Origin: Fibrella rubiginis
GTDB lineage: Bacteria > Bacteroidota > Bacteroidia > Cytophagales > Spirosomataceae
Assembly: GCF_017353185.1 (NCBI RefSeq)
Contig: NZ_JAFMYV010000018.1
Span: forward strand, 45,628-109,627
Length of the DNA stretch: 64,000 nucleotides
Direction: 5' to 3'
The translations under genes and the position numbers were made by a program. A model generated the notes under the pieces. The model did no database searches, was not told the DNA's origin, and was given only the letters and a program-made list of their open reading frames with translations. Below, piece by piece: positions 8,571 to 16,956 of the stretch. Every line of letters begins with the position of its first letter. Position 1 is the first letter of the stretch.

Positions 8571-9422
8571 ATGAAACGCCTCACCCCCTACCTTCTCGTC
8601 TCGCCATATCTGCTGCACTTTTTGGTGTTTGTGGCGTTTCCGGTTGGGTTTTCGGTGGTGCTCACGTTTCACGACTGGAATATTATTTCGCCGATGAAGT
8701 GGGTGGGGCTGGCCAACTACGGGCGAGTGTTCCGGGACCGCGAATTTTGGCAGGCTGTCTGGAACACACTGCGGTTTCTGGTGGTGCATATACCCCTTCA
8801 AATCGCCATAGCCCTGTTTTTGGCCGAATTACTCAACCGGACCATCCGGGGAGCGGCGTTTTTTCGAGCGGCGTTTTTCCTGCCCGTGATCGTGTCGGGC
8901 GTGGTCGTGACCATCCTGTGGCAGCAGTTGTACAGCTTTAACAGCGGTTTGCTCAATCGGGGTTTGGTGGGTCTCGGACTGGGCCGCGTGGGCTGGCTCG
9001 ACGACCCCGACGTAGCCATGTATAGCATTGCCGTGATGGCCACCTGGAAAAACGTGGGGCTGTATGTGATCCTGTTTCTGGTGGGTCTGCAAAGCGTACC
9101 AGAGCAGTATTACGAAGCCGCCGACCTGGAAGGGGCCACCACCTGGCAGAAGTTCCGCTACATTACGCTGCCCATCATCAACCCCACGCTCTTCACCGTC
9201 GTGGTGCTGTCGACCATCGGCGGGTTCTCGCTTTTCATCGAACCCTACATCATGACCGAAGGCGGGCCGCTGAACAGTACGCTCTCGGCCGTGATGTACA
9301 TCTACAAACAGGCTTTCCAGTATTACCACATGGGCTATTCGGCTACCCTCGGCTTCTGCTTCGCGCTCATCATCCTGCTGGTGGTGATCGTGCAGCGGCG
9401 GTACGTGGAGAAGGAAGTTTAA
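8571..9422 (+). CDS. Carbohydrate ABC transporter permease (MalF/UgpA-like)
   Basis: One of two inner-membrane subunits of a sugar ABC importer. The 283-residue protein has about six hydrophobic segments, starting LLVSPYLLHFLVFVAFPVGF. The EAA loop that contacts the ATPase is clear at about residues 178-203 (EQYYEAADLEGATTWQKFRY followed by ITLP). It starts after a long palindrome and is followed by another, then by the second permease. Its partners are the binding protein at 6866, the permease at 9675 and the ATPase at 12018. The substrate is probably an oligosaccharide, inferred from neighbours only. Confidence 0.95.
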   Translation: MKRLTPYLLVSPYLLHFLVFVAFPVGFSVVLTFHDWNIISPMKWVGLANYGRVFRDREFWQAVWNTLRFLVVHIPLQIAIALFLAELLNRTIRGAAFFRAAFFLPVIVSGVVVTILWQQLYSFNSGLLNRGLVGLGLGRVGWLDDPDVAMYSIAVMATWKNVGLYVILFLVGLQSVPEQYYEAADLEGATTWQKFRYITLPIINPTLFTVVVLSTIGGFSLFIEPYIMTEGGPLNSTLSAVMYIYKQAFQYYHMGYSATLGFCFALIILLVVIVQRRYVEKEV

Positions 9423-9427
9423 TGAAC

Positions 9428-9667
9428 AATGTACAATGAATAATGAACAATGTACAATGGGGTCCGACGGGTCGGCTACGCGCTGTGGGCTACGCGCTCC
9501 AGGCCCTTCGACAGGCTCAGGGTGACAGCCTACCTTGGCGCAGTTTCCTGACTTGATTCAACTTCCCTGTCACCCTGAGCCTGTCGAAGGGCCTAGAGCG
9601 CGTAGCCCACAGCGCGTAGCCGACCCGTCGGACCCCATTGTACATTGTTCATTATTCATTGTACATT
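9428..9667. repeat. Nested palindrome, shell A plus long middle plus CCCTTCGACA core
   Basis: Arms 9428-9528 and 9567-9667 (about 101 nt each) pair almost perfectly, one of the longest stems in the window. Layers inward: shell A (AATGTACAATGAATAATGAA), a middle with GGTCCGACGGGTCGG and CTACGCGCTGTGGGCTACGC, and the core GCCCTTCGACAGGCTCAGGG. The 38-nt centre contains CTTGATTCAACTTCCC, the reverse orientation of the centre of the element at 50235. It fills the gap between the two permease genes. Confidence 0.94.
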
Positions 9668-9674
9668 AAAAAAC

Positions 9675-10481
9675 ATGAAACCTCTCCGCTACATACTTCT
9701 CACCGTTGCCGCCCTGACGTTCATTTACCCGTTCGTCTGGATGGTGTCGGCGTCGCTGTCGAGTGAGGCGGGGCTGGGGTCGCTGACGTTGCTGCCTATT
9801 GGGGCAAGCATCCAAAATTACATGACTGTTTTTGAGCGCATTCCGCTGGGGCGGGCGTTTCTGAACAGCCTGTTTGTAGCCGTGTTCACCACCGGCCTCG
9901 TGCTCCTATCCGGGGCGATGGTGGGCTATGCGCTGGCCCGGATGACCTTCCGCGGGCGCGACGCCATCTTCTACCTAATCATTTTCACTATGACGCTACC
10001 GTTCCAGATCACGCTGATTCCCAACTACATCACGATGGTGAAGCTCGGCTGGGTGGATTCGTATCTGGCCCTGATCGTACCCTTTGCACTTAATTCACTG
10101 TCGGTGCTCCTGTTCCGGCAGGCGTTTGCGGGTTTACCGCAGGCCCTTATCGACGCCGCCCGGATAGACGGGGCCAACGAACTGCGCATCATCTTCCAGA
10201 TCCTGATTCCAAACATCCTGCCCACGGTGCTGACCATCACCATTTTAACCTTCATGGGCCTCTGGAACGAAGCCCTTTGGCCCCTGATCGTGATCCGCGA
10301 TGAGGCCACCATGACCATGCCGCAACTCGTCACGCTGTTCTCCGTCGGTGGCCGCGCCGATGGACAGTTGGGTGTTAAAATCGCCGCCGCCGTGCTATTG
10401 GCTCTACCCATTATCATCCTGTATTTGTTCTTCCAAAAACACTTCATCCGCAGCATGGCCTCATCCGGCATGAAGGATTAA
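9675..10481 (+). CDS. Carbohydrate ABC transporter permease (MalG/UgpE-like)
   Basis: Second inner-membrane subunit of the sugar importer. The ATG at 9675 (MKPLRYILLTVAALTFIYPF) gives 268 residues, typical of MalG-type proteins. An in-frame ATG at 9645 lies within the palindrome arm and was not chosen. The EAA motif is present as ALIDAARIDGANELRIIFQI followed by LIPNILP. The C terminus HFIRSMASSGMKD resembles the GAVKG-like end of this family. It lies between two palindromic elements. Confidence 0.95.
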   Translation: MKPLRYILLTVAALTFIYPFVWMVSASLSSEAGLGSLTLLPIGASIQNYMTVFERIPLGRAFLNSLFVAVFTTGLVLLSGAMVGYALARMTFRGRDAIFYLIIFTMTLPFQITLIPNYITMVKLGWVDSYLALIVPFALNSLSVLLFRQAFAGLPQALIDAARIDGANELRIIFQILIPNILPTVLTITILTFMGLWNEALWPLIVIRDEATMTMPQLVTLFSVGGRADGQLGVKIAAAVLLALPIIILYLFFQKHFIRSMASSGMKD

Positions 10482-10482
10482 A

Positions 10483-10630
10483 GACCCCACCCCCAACCGC
10501 AGCGGCGGACCGTCCCTGCCTCTGAAAATCAGGGGAGGGGAGCTACTCTGGCGTAAGCTCCGCCTAGCGAAGCTGCTCTAAAGCGACTCCCCTCCCCTGA
10601 TTTTCAGGGGCAGGGGGTGGGGGTGGGGTC
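10483..10630. repeat. C-rich palindrome, second copy of the 3876 type in reverse
   Basis: Right arm 10587-10630 (starting CTCCCCTCCCCTGATTTTCA) pairs with a left arm in 10483-10541. The left arm carries an unpaired insertion (ACCGCAGCGGCGGACCGT). The centre 10542-10586 is the reverse complement of the centre of the 3876-4005 element. It sits between the second permease and the glycosidase-like lipoprotein gene. Confidence 0.88.
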
Positions 10631-10639
10631 ACACAACGT

Positions 10640-11899
10640 ATGAAAAAACTTGTTCTTCTTCTCTTCCTCTCCTCTTTTTCCTGCAAAAAGGAGGCCGTTC
10701 AACCGGCACCAGCAACTACGCGGCAGGTCAATACGGCACATCTGAATAGCTTATACCAGACCGTAAAGCTGGCCTCGAACGGGGCCGAGGTGGGCACGGT
10801 GGCTATCTACAGCGAAGCGCCCGACTATCGCCTCGTTACGGATGGCGATGAGGGCTTCACCTGCGTGGATGACGTGGCGCGGGCGGCCATTTTCTGGCTG
10901 GCCGAACCCGACTTTGCCACCAACACCGACAAGCAGGGCAAACATAAACTGGCTACCGAATTTTTGTTGCAGCTACAGGCCCCCGCAGGTGATGCCGGGG
11001 CGGGGTATTTCTATAATTTCCTCTGGCCCGACAAGACGATCAACAAGACATACAAAACCAGTGTGGCCGAAGCCAATTTCTGGTCATGGCGGGCGTTGTG
11101 GGCGTTGTCAGAAGCATACCCCACCTACCAGAAAAGCGACCCAACCTTTGCTGCCCGGATGCGCACGGCGATGGACCGGGTGGTGGCGAATATGCTCCGC
11201 GATTTTGGATCAAAACCAAAAGATTACACCTTCATCAAAGGCCTTCAGATACCCAAATGGTTGCCGTTTGGATCGGGTACGGATCAGGCGGCGATCATGC
11301 TGCTGGGGCTAGCCAACTACCAACAAATAGCCCCCAACGCGGCTAATTTGGCCCTTATTGACCAACTGGCGGCGGGTATCTTGGTTATGCAGCAGGGCGA
11401 CGCAGCCAAGTTTCCCTACGGTGCATTCCTCAGTTTCGAGAATGGCTGGCACGCCTACGCCGCCGATCAGGCCTATGCGCTGCTACGTGTGGGTAAGCAA
11501 CTCAACAAGCCCGATTGGATCACCGCCGCCCGCAAAGAAATAGACAATTTTTACCCGTACCTGCTTAAAGAAGGCTTCCTGGAATCGTTTTCGGTGGAAA
11601 CCCGCGACGGGGGAGTTGGCCTGTTGCAATCGAACAAATTTCCGCAGATTGCCTACGGTATCCGGCCTATGATCTGGGCCACGATGGAAGCCTACGACCA
11701 GACAAAAGACACCAAGTACCGTGACCTGGCGAAGCAACTGTATGGCTGGTTTGGAGGTAAAAACGCTGCCGGCACCGTCATGTATGACCCCGCCACGGGC
11801 CGCGGCTACGACGGCCTGCTAAGCACAACCCGAATCAACCAAAACGCCGGTGCCGAATCCACGATCGAGAGTCTGTGGGCGGCGCAAAAAATCAATTAG
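10640..11899 (+). CDS. Putative (alpha/alpha)-toroid glycosidase-like lipoprotein
   Basis: Not confidently assigned to a family. The start MKKLVLLLFLSSFSC gives a lipoprotein signal with Cys 15. The rest (419 aa in all) is helix-rich with repeated aromatic motifs, for example GDEGFTCVDDVARAAIFWL, SVAEANFWSWRALWALSEAY and FENGWHAYAADQAYALLR. This pattern fits a six-hairpin glycosidase or lyase toroid. Acidic residues such as the Asp pair in CVDDVA could be catalytic, but that is inference. Lying between ABC permease and ABC ATPase genes, it probably trims the imported oligosaccharide in the periplasm. A purely sugar-binding role is the alternative. Confidence 0.6.
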   Translation: MKKLVLLLFLSSFSCKKEAVQPAPATTRQVNTAHLNSLYQTVKLASNGAEVGTVAIYSEAPDYRLVTDGDEGFTCVDDVARAAIFWLAEPDFATNTDKQGKHKLATEFLLQLQAPAGDAGAGYFYNFLWPDKTINKTYKTSVAEANFWSWRALWALSEAYPTYQKSDPTFAARMRTAMDRVVANMLRDFGSKPKDYTFIKGLQIPKWLPFGSGTDQAAIMLLGLANYQQIAPNAANLALIDQLAAGILVMQQGDAAKFPYGAFLSFENGWHAYAADQAYALLRVGKQLNKPDWITAARKEIDNFYPYLLKEGFLESFSVETRDGGVGLLQSNKFPQIAYGIRPMIWATMEAYDQTKDTKYRDLAKQLYGWFGGKNAAGTVMYDPATGRGYDGLLSTTRINQNAGAESTIESLWAAQKIN

Positions 11900-11900
11900 C

Positions 11901-12005
11901 GAATGAGTGACGGTCCGACGTTTCGGTGAGCGAATGAGTGACTATGCGTCCCAGTCCAACCTAGTCACTCATTCGCTCACCGAAACGTCGGACCGTCACT
12001 CATTC
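11901..12005. repeat. Perfect 44-nt palindrome, shell B type
   Basis: Arms 11901-11944 and 11962-12005 are perfectly complementary (left starts GAATGAGTGACGGTCCGACG) with a 17-nt loop. The GGTCCGACG module is shared with the shell A element at 9428, although the outer shells differ. It separates the glycosidase-like gene from the ATPase gene. Confidence 0.94.
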
Positions 12006-12017
12006 ACTCATTAAAAA

Positions 12018-13133
12018 ATGGCCAACGTACAACTCAACCATATTGCCAAAGCATATGCCGGTGGTCCGCGCGTGATTCGCGACGTGACCATCGACGTGAA
12101 AGACCGTGAATTTCTGGTGCTCGTGGGACCAAGCGGCTGCGGCAAGTCGACACTACTGCGGATGATCGCGGGGCTGGAAGACATCACCGACGGCGATTTG
12201 CTGATCGACGGGCGGCGGGTGAACGACGTGCCGCCCAAAGACCGCGACATTGCGATGGTGTTCCAGAATTACGCTCTGTACCCGCACATGACCGTGTTTG
12301 AGAACATGGCCTTTGGGTTGACCCTGCGCAAAATGTCCAAAGTCGAAATAAAACAGCGGGTAGAGCAGGCCGCGCGGATTCTGGAAATAGAGCCGTTGCT
12401 GCACCGGAAACCAAAGGATATGTCGGGCGGGCAACGGCAGCGGGTGGCTATTGGGCGGGCCATCGTGCGCGAACCAAAGGTGTTTTTGTTCGACGAACCT
12501 CTCTCTAACCTCGACGCCAAACTGCGCGGCCAAACCCGGATTGAGCTGCAGAAACTGCACCGGCAGCTCAACGCCACCATGATCTACGTCACTCACGATC
12601 AGGTAGAAGCCATGACCCTCGGCGACCGCATCGTGGTGCTGCGCGGTGGCGACGTGATGCAGTTCGACACGCCCATTAACCTCTACAACCACCCCGTTAA
12701 CCTGTTCGTTGCGGGCTTCATCGGCACCCCACCCATGAACCTACTCCCCGGAATTATTCAGCAGAGGAATAACAGGCTAACCTTTGATAGTCAGGGCAAT
12801 ACCTTACAGATTGACCTGTCGAAATCGGTTCATCATGAACGATTACAGCGCCACGTGGGTAAGCCGGTAATATTGGGGATTCGGGCTGAACACCTGACTG
12901 ATGCGCCAACCAGCGGAGACCGTCCATTCTTTTCGTCGGAACAGTTGCCATTTGAGGCCATCGAAAACATGGGGAACGAAGCCCTCGGCTACCTCACCAT
13001 TGAGGGGATCCGTATTGTAGCCCGCCTCACCCCCGACCGCGCCGCTACCCTCTCTCCTACCGCCCACATTACTCTTTTCTGGGACCTGGATAAGGTCCAT
13101 TTCTTTGACGCCGAAACAGAGTTGGCTATTTGA
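12018..13133 (+). CDS. ABC transporter ATP-binding protein, MalK/UgpC/MsmK family
   Basis: Energises the sugar importer formed by the permeases at 8571 and 9675. The 371 residues contain Walker A (GPSGCGKST, about 37-45), the Q-loop (MVFQNYALYPHMTV), the ABC signature (MSGGQRQRVAIGRAIV, about 135-150), Walker B (VFLFDEPLSNLD), and the H-loop (VTHDQVEAM). A C-terminal TOBE-type regulatory region follows (about 240-365), as in MalK and UgpC. It is the last gene of the plus-strand set; a short hairpin follows at 13135. Related ATPases can serve several permeases, so exclusive pairing is likely but not proven. Confidence 0.95.
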   Translation: MANVQLNHIAKAYAGGPRVIRDVTIDVKDREFLVLVGPSGCGKSTLLRMIAGLEDITDGDLLIDGRRVNDVPPKDRDIAMVFQNYALYPHMTVFENMAFGLTLRKMSKVEIKQRVEQAARILEIEPLLHRKPKDMSGGQRQRVAIGRAIVREPKVFLFDEPLSNLDAKLRGQTRIELQKLHRQLNATMIYVTHDQVEAMTLGDRIVVLRGGDVMQFDTPINLYNHPVNLFVAGFIGTPPMNLLPGIIQQRNNRLTFDSQGNTLQIDLSKSVHHERLQRHVGKPVILGIRAEHLTDAPTSGDRPFFSSEQLPFEAIENMGNEALGYLTIEGIRIVARLTPDRAATLSPTAHITLFWDLDKVHFFDAETELAI

Positions 13134-13134
13134 A

Positions 13135-13154
13135 CCGGCGTCTGAATACGCCGG
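13135..13154. terminator. Short hairpin between convergent genes
   Basis: CCGGCGT-CTGAAT-ACGCCGG is a perfect 7-bp stem two bases after the ATPase stop. It lies between the convergent ATPase and alpha/beta hydrolase genes. There is no U-tract, so termination is only suggested. Confidence 0.5.
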
Positions 13155-13184
13155 AGCAGGCTAACCTGTTTATTCCCGTTCGCG

Positions 13185-14003
13185 TCAGGCCAGCTTACTG
13201 CAAACCTCCCGTATCTGGTTCACCACCTCGTCCGGTACCTCCATAGGCAGCAGATGGCCCACGCCGGGGAGGATGCGGAGCGTGGCTTGCGGCAGGTAGG
13301 GCTGCACCATATCGGGCTGAACAAACGAGGCAAGTGCTTCATCCTGATCGCCAACCAGTAGCGCCACCGGCACCGTGATACGAGCCATACGGTTGGTAAT
13401 GTTGTCGCGGCTACCGATGGCGGGCCAGGCGATCCAGGCTTCGGGCGAAGCGCGGAGGTTGTCGGCTATAGTTTGTGCCCTCACAGCTTCAGAAAGCGGT
13501 TTCCGGGTAATTTTTGCCAGCGTTTTTTCAGCCGACTCGCGCTGTTTTAGCGGCGAAAGACTCGGCTTGTCCAGCATTTCCTGCCGCGAATCGTCAGGGA
13601 TGGGTTCGGGTCCGGGGGGCGACGTCGCCAGCAACACCATAGCGCGCAGTCCTGCCGGTTGGGCCTGTCCTGGCCGGCCGGCTGCAATGGCAAGGGCAAT
13701 TTTACCACCCATCGAGTGCCCCACCAGCACAAACGGCGTATCGCCTATCTGCTCGGCAATGGCGTTAGCCACAACCAGCGCTACGTCATCAACCCCCTGG
13801 TGGTCAGAGAGTGGTGGTGACTCACCAAAACCGGGCAAATCAAACACCAGGCACCCATAATCAGGAGCAAGCGCATCGACTACGGCGGTCCATGACTGGG
13901 CTGACCCACCATAGTAATGCAGAAACACCAGCGTAAGGGCAGGGCTTGCCCCTACCCGGTCCGAGCCCCGCTGCGGTGGATTACGGGTAAACGTATTAAG
14001 CAT
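13185..14003 (-). CDS. Alpha/beta fold hydrolase
   Basis: A 272-residue cytoplasmic hydrolase with the expected elements: HG-loop region FLHYYGGSAQSW, the nucleophile elbow GHSMGG (Ser 97), an acidic residue in VGDQDE and His in PGVGHLLPMEV. It lies 8 bp downstream of the GH1-like glycosidase gene on the same strand, so the two are probably co-transcribed. It may de-esterify a sugar or an aromatic adduct, but the substrate is not visible. The N terminus MLNTFTRNPPQRGSDRVG is rather long before the first strand, and a start further in cannot be excluded. Confidence 0.9.
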   Translation of the reverse strand: MLNTFTRNPPQRGSDRVGASPALTLVFLHYYGGSAQSWTAVVDALAPDYGCLVFDLPGFGESPPLSDHQGVDDVALVVANAIAEQIGDTPFVLVGHSMGGKIALAIAAGRPGQAQPAGLRAMVLLATSPPGPEPIPDDSRQEMLDKPSLSPLKQRESAEKTLAKITRKPLSEAVRAQTIADNLRASPEAWIAWPAIGSRDNITNRMARITVPVALLVGDQDEALASFVQPDMVQPYLPQATLRILPGVGHLLPMEVPDEVVNQIREVCSKLA

Positions 14004-14011
14004 AGCGACAA

Positions 14012-15343
14012 TTAAATTTCAACTTTGATACGAGCAGGCTGATCGGTCACTTCCAGCAACTGCCCGTAGGGAACAATGGTGATCTGACCAAATTCTTTCA
14101 GCAATGCCTGATACGCCGCCGCTACGGGACGGGGTTTGCGGTCGAGGTCATACAACCCGCAGGCGTTGACCCGGTTATTAAGCTCAGCCAGGCCCGAATC
14201 CCAGTCGATCTGGTCAATGAGGCTGTACCAGGTGAAACCCAGCACGGGCGTCCCATCGCGGCGCATGCGCATCAGGTTGATCCACTGTTTCCAGAGCCAC
14301 ATAGGCGCGTCGTCGGCCTCAAAGACGTTGGTTTCAGTATGCATAACCGGCTTATGATACCGGTTATAATATTCTTTCGTGATCTGGTACCAACCCAACA
14401 CATCCATCGAATTAAACTCTTGACCATCAGGCAGTTTTATCTTTTCGTTTCGGCCATAGTAGTCATTACCCATCACCTGATAGCCCGGTGGCTGACCCGC
14501 CATAAACCACTTGTATTCCTCGCGGGTCATGCCGTTGTCGAGCAAATAGAGTGTTACGTCGGCAATGGGTGCATGGGCGTAGAGCAAATCGAGCGACAGG
14601 AAGCGGAGTTCGTTATGCAGGTTGATTTCTGCCGTTGGCGAAGCACACACCTCATGGATGTATTCAGCGCTTTCGCTCTGTATGATAATCAGGTCGTTGC
14701 GGCGCTGCGCAATCTGCTGCGTACCCATGATACTGGCCGCCACCGTATGTTTCAGGGCCGTTACAAACGCTTTGTCGTCTTTCAGCTGCTCATTCCAGAG
14801 GCCATCTTTCGCACTGTGGCGAGCCGTGACGTAGATCTCGTTGACGGGCGTATAGTAACGCACCCAGGGATAGCGTTCGGCCACGGCAGCGCAATAGTCG
14901 GCGAAATGTACCGGAAGCTCGGGGTTCTGGTAGTTCCCAAGCCAGTCGGGCACGCCAAAGTGCATAAGGTCGAGGATGGGTGTTATACCCTGCCGCTTGA
15001 TTTCGGCCATGGCCAGATCAGCAAACTCCCAATCGAATTTTCCGGGTCCCTGATGAATGCTGTAGTAGGGCAAGCCGTAACGTAACACCTTCAACCCCAT
15101 CTCTTTAACCAGACCAATATCTTCTTTGTAGCGGTCATAGTGGCCGCATTCGCGGAGTTGATCGCGGCGAACTTTACCGTTTTGGATGGTTGGATACGAG
15201 CATTCAATGCCCGTAGCAAACATAAAGTTGGAGGGCGACCCACTGGGTAAACCACTGCCGTTGTGGCCGGATCCACCGCCAAATTCGTCGCCCGCATAGT
15301 TGCCGTCGCCGAAGTGTTTCTTGATATGTGATAGGAAGTTCAT
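14012..15343 (-). CDS. Family 1-like glycoside hydrolase
   Basis: TIM-barrel glycosidase resembling GH1 beta-glycosidases. Seen are a GIECSYP entry, the loop LDLMHFGVPDWLGN, the acid/base region TPVNEIYVTARHS (Glu in NE) and a probable nucleophile Glu in MHTETN. The start MNFLSHIKKHFGDGNYAGDE at 15343 gives 443 residues. A longer frame from 15400 exists, but its first 19 codons are the palindrome at 15352-15416, so it was rejected. No signal peptide is visible, implying cytoplasmic action on sugar brought in by the ABC importer. It follows the GMC gene and precedes the hydrolase gene. Confidence 0.85.
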   Translation of the reverse strand: MNFLSHIKKHFGDGNYAGDEFGGGSGHNGSGLPSGSPSNFMFATGIECSYPTIQNGKVRRDQLRECGHYDRYKEDIGLVKEMGLKVLRYGLPYYSIHQGPGKFDWEFADLAMAEIKRQGITPILDLMHFGVPDWLGNYQNPELPVHFADYCAAVAERYPWVRYYTPVNEIYVTARHSAKDGLWNEQLKDDKAFVTALKHTVAASIMGTQQIAQRRNDLIIIQSESAEYIHEVCASPTAEINLHNELRFLSLDLLYAHAPIADVTLYLLDNGMTREEYKWFMAGQPPGYQVMGNDYYGRNEKIKLPDGQEFNSMDVLGWYQITKEYYNRYHKPVMHTETNVFEADDAPMWLWKQWINLMRMRRDGTPVLGFTWYSLIDQIDWDSGLAELNNRVNACGLYDLDRKPRPVAAAYQALLKEFGQITIVPYGQLLEVTDQPARIKVEI

Positions 15344-15351
15344 GTAGGGAG

Positions 15352-15416
15352 TAATGCGTGATAAATGATGAGTGGTCCACCGCGGCGGATCGCTCATCAT
15401 TTATTACGCATCATTA
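15352..15416. repeat. Palindrome between GMC and GH1-like genes
   Basis: Arms about 15352-15372 and 15393-15416 pair over about 19 nt with one mismatch (ATGCGTGATAAATGATGAG at the left). The element provides the last codons and stop of the GMC gene (LMMRNK then TGA) and falsely extends the next gene upstream. Confidence 0.85.
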
Positions 15417-16956
15417 AAAATTTATCCGCCGTTCTTAGTGCCAGAGCCATGATGGTCAGGGCAGGATTGACGCTGAGTGACGACGGAAAGGTGGAATTAT
15501 CACTGATGTAGAGGTTGGGAATATCGAAGCTTTGACCGTTGGCGTTGACCACGGCTTCGTCGGGCGAGTGGCCCATGCGGCAGGTGCCAATGATGTGGGC
15601 CGCCCGCGGAAAGGCCCAGACGTTTTTGGCTCCCGCCGCCGACCAGATGTCGCGCATGATTTTTTCGGCATGGGCGTTCATCTTCTTTTCGTTCTCACCA
15701 TCGGTATGGTACACACGCGGTTTGGGCAGACCACGGGCATCAAGTTCATCCGACAGTTCGAGGTAGTTATGGTCGTAGGGCAGGCCGTCGCCGAGGATGT
15801 TAATGCCCGCCACGTGATTGTATCGGCTCATGGCGTCGATCAGTGCCTGCCCCCAAAGGCCCCGGCCGCGGGCCATCTGCTTCACATAGGTTACGGGCAT
15901 CACGCCGATAGACTGCAGCAAATACCCCCCCGCAAAGTCAGCGGATTTACCAGCAAAAGGCCGGTGGGTATCTTCAGAAATCAATCCGCCGGGAATACCC
16001 TTATACGGTCGGACATCCTCGTCGAATTCACCCCAGATTTGCAGGCCGGGGTGGGCCATCACGTTACGGCCTACCTGCCCATTGCTGTTGGCCAATTCGT
16101 TGATCAGCAGCAATCTGGGTGTTTCAACCGCACCTGCACACAGGAAAACGGTGGTACACTTTTGCCGGTAGGTCTGCCCGTTTTGCACGTATACCACCGC
16201 CGTTATACGCCCCTGCGAATCGCGGTCGAACGTGGTCACAAACGCATCGGGGCGGATTTCAGCCCCGTGGGCGCGGGCCAGCGGAATGAACGTCACGTCC
16301 ATACTGGCTTTGGCCCCCACGCTGCACCCCGCCTGGCAGAAGCCCCGGTTGGTGCAGGCTTCGCGCCAGCCGATCCCCTCCTGATAATAGCGCCCCGACA
16401 GGGCGGCGTTGGCGGCGGGCGATGTCCTGATGCCCAGTTGTGCACACCCCCGCTGCATGAGTTGCGCCGCCCCGTTCAATGGCAGCGGCGGCAGCGGATA
16501 ATTGCGTTTACGCTTCGGCCCCCAGGGGTAATCCGATGGACCGGAAATGCCCAAAAAGTGTTCCAGTTCATCGTAATAGGGCTCAATGTCGGTGTGGTAA
16601 TCTACAGGCCAGTTGGCGGCAACCCCAAATTCGGTACGCATGAGCATATCGTCGGGTTGGGCGCGGGGGGTGTAGGCGGTGTAGTGCAGGGTAGAGCCAC
16701 CCACGCCGGTACCGGAGTTGTTGGAGCCAAAAGCCAGCGGATTGTCGCCCGCGCTGAGGCGTTCGTCGTTCCAGAAGAGGAATTCCTGCGCCCGTTCGTC
16801 GGTAGCGTAGTCTTTTGTCGGGTCTTTTTCTGAGCCTGCTTCCAGCGCCACTACGCGCAGGCCAGCCTGTGCCAGCCGGGCCAGCAGTGGTGCACCACCT
16901 GCCCCTGTGCCAATCACAACGGCATCGACAACGTCATTTGTTGCGTATGTTTTCAT
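15397..16956 (-). CDS. GMC family oxidoreductase (FAD-dependent)
   Basis: Oxidises an alcohol or sugar hydroxyl using FAD. The dinucleotide-binding motif VVIGTGAGGAPLLARLAQAG opens the 519-residue protein. The C-terminal GMC motifs are GTCRMGHSPDE and YISDNSTFPSSLSVNPALTI, with catalytic-type His and Asn. It overlaps the upstream subunit-3-like gene by 4 bp, indicating translational coupling. GMC plus subunit-3 pairs occur in gluconate 2-dehydrogenase and glucoside 3-dehydrogenase complexes. Given the neighbouring glycosidase, a sugar dehydrogenase role is inferred. The last residues LMMRNK derive from the palindrome. Confidence 0.93.
   Translation of the reverse strand: MKTYATNDVVDAVVIGTGAGGAPLLARLAQAGLRVVALEAGSEKDPTKDYATDERAQEFLFWNDERLSAGDNPLAFGSNNSGTGVGGSTLHYTAYTPRAQPDDMLMRTEFGVAANWPVDYHTDIEPYYDELEHFLGISGPSDYPWGPKRKRNYPLPPLPLNGAAQLMQRGCAQLGIRTSPAANAALSGRYYQEGIGWREACTNRGFCQAGCSVGAKASMDVTFIPLARAHGAEIRPDAFVTTFDRDSQGRITAVVYVQNGQTYRQKCTTVFLCAGAVETPRLLLINELANSNGQVGRNVMAHPGLQIWGEFDEDVRPYKGIPGGLISEDTHRPFAGKSADFAGGYLLQSIGVMPVTYVKQMARGRGLWGQALIDAMSRYNHVAGINILGDGLPYDHNYLELSDELDARGLPKPRVYHTDGENEKKMNAHAEKIMRDIWSAAGAKNVWAFPRAAHIIGTCRMGHSPDEAVVNANGQSFDIPNLYISDNSTFPSSLSVNPALTIMALALRTADKFLMMRNK

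Noticed and set aside
747..13133. Insertion sequence or MITE with transposase behind the palindromes
   Set aside because: No transposase gene and no clear target-site duplications were found; mobility is only inferred from shared layers.
15532..16833. 433-codon plus-strand frame opposite the GMC gene
   Set aside because: The GMC motifs are unambiguous on the minus strand; the plus frame is a by-product of GC-rich codon usage.
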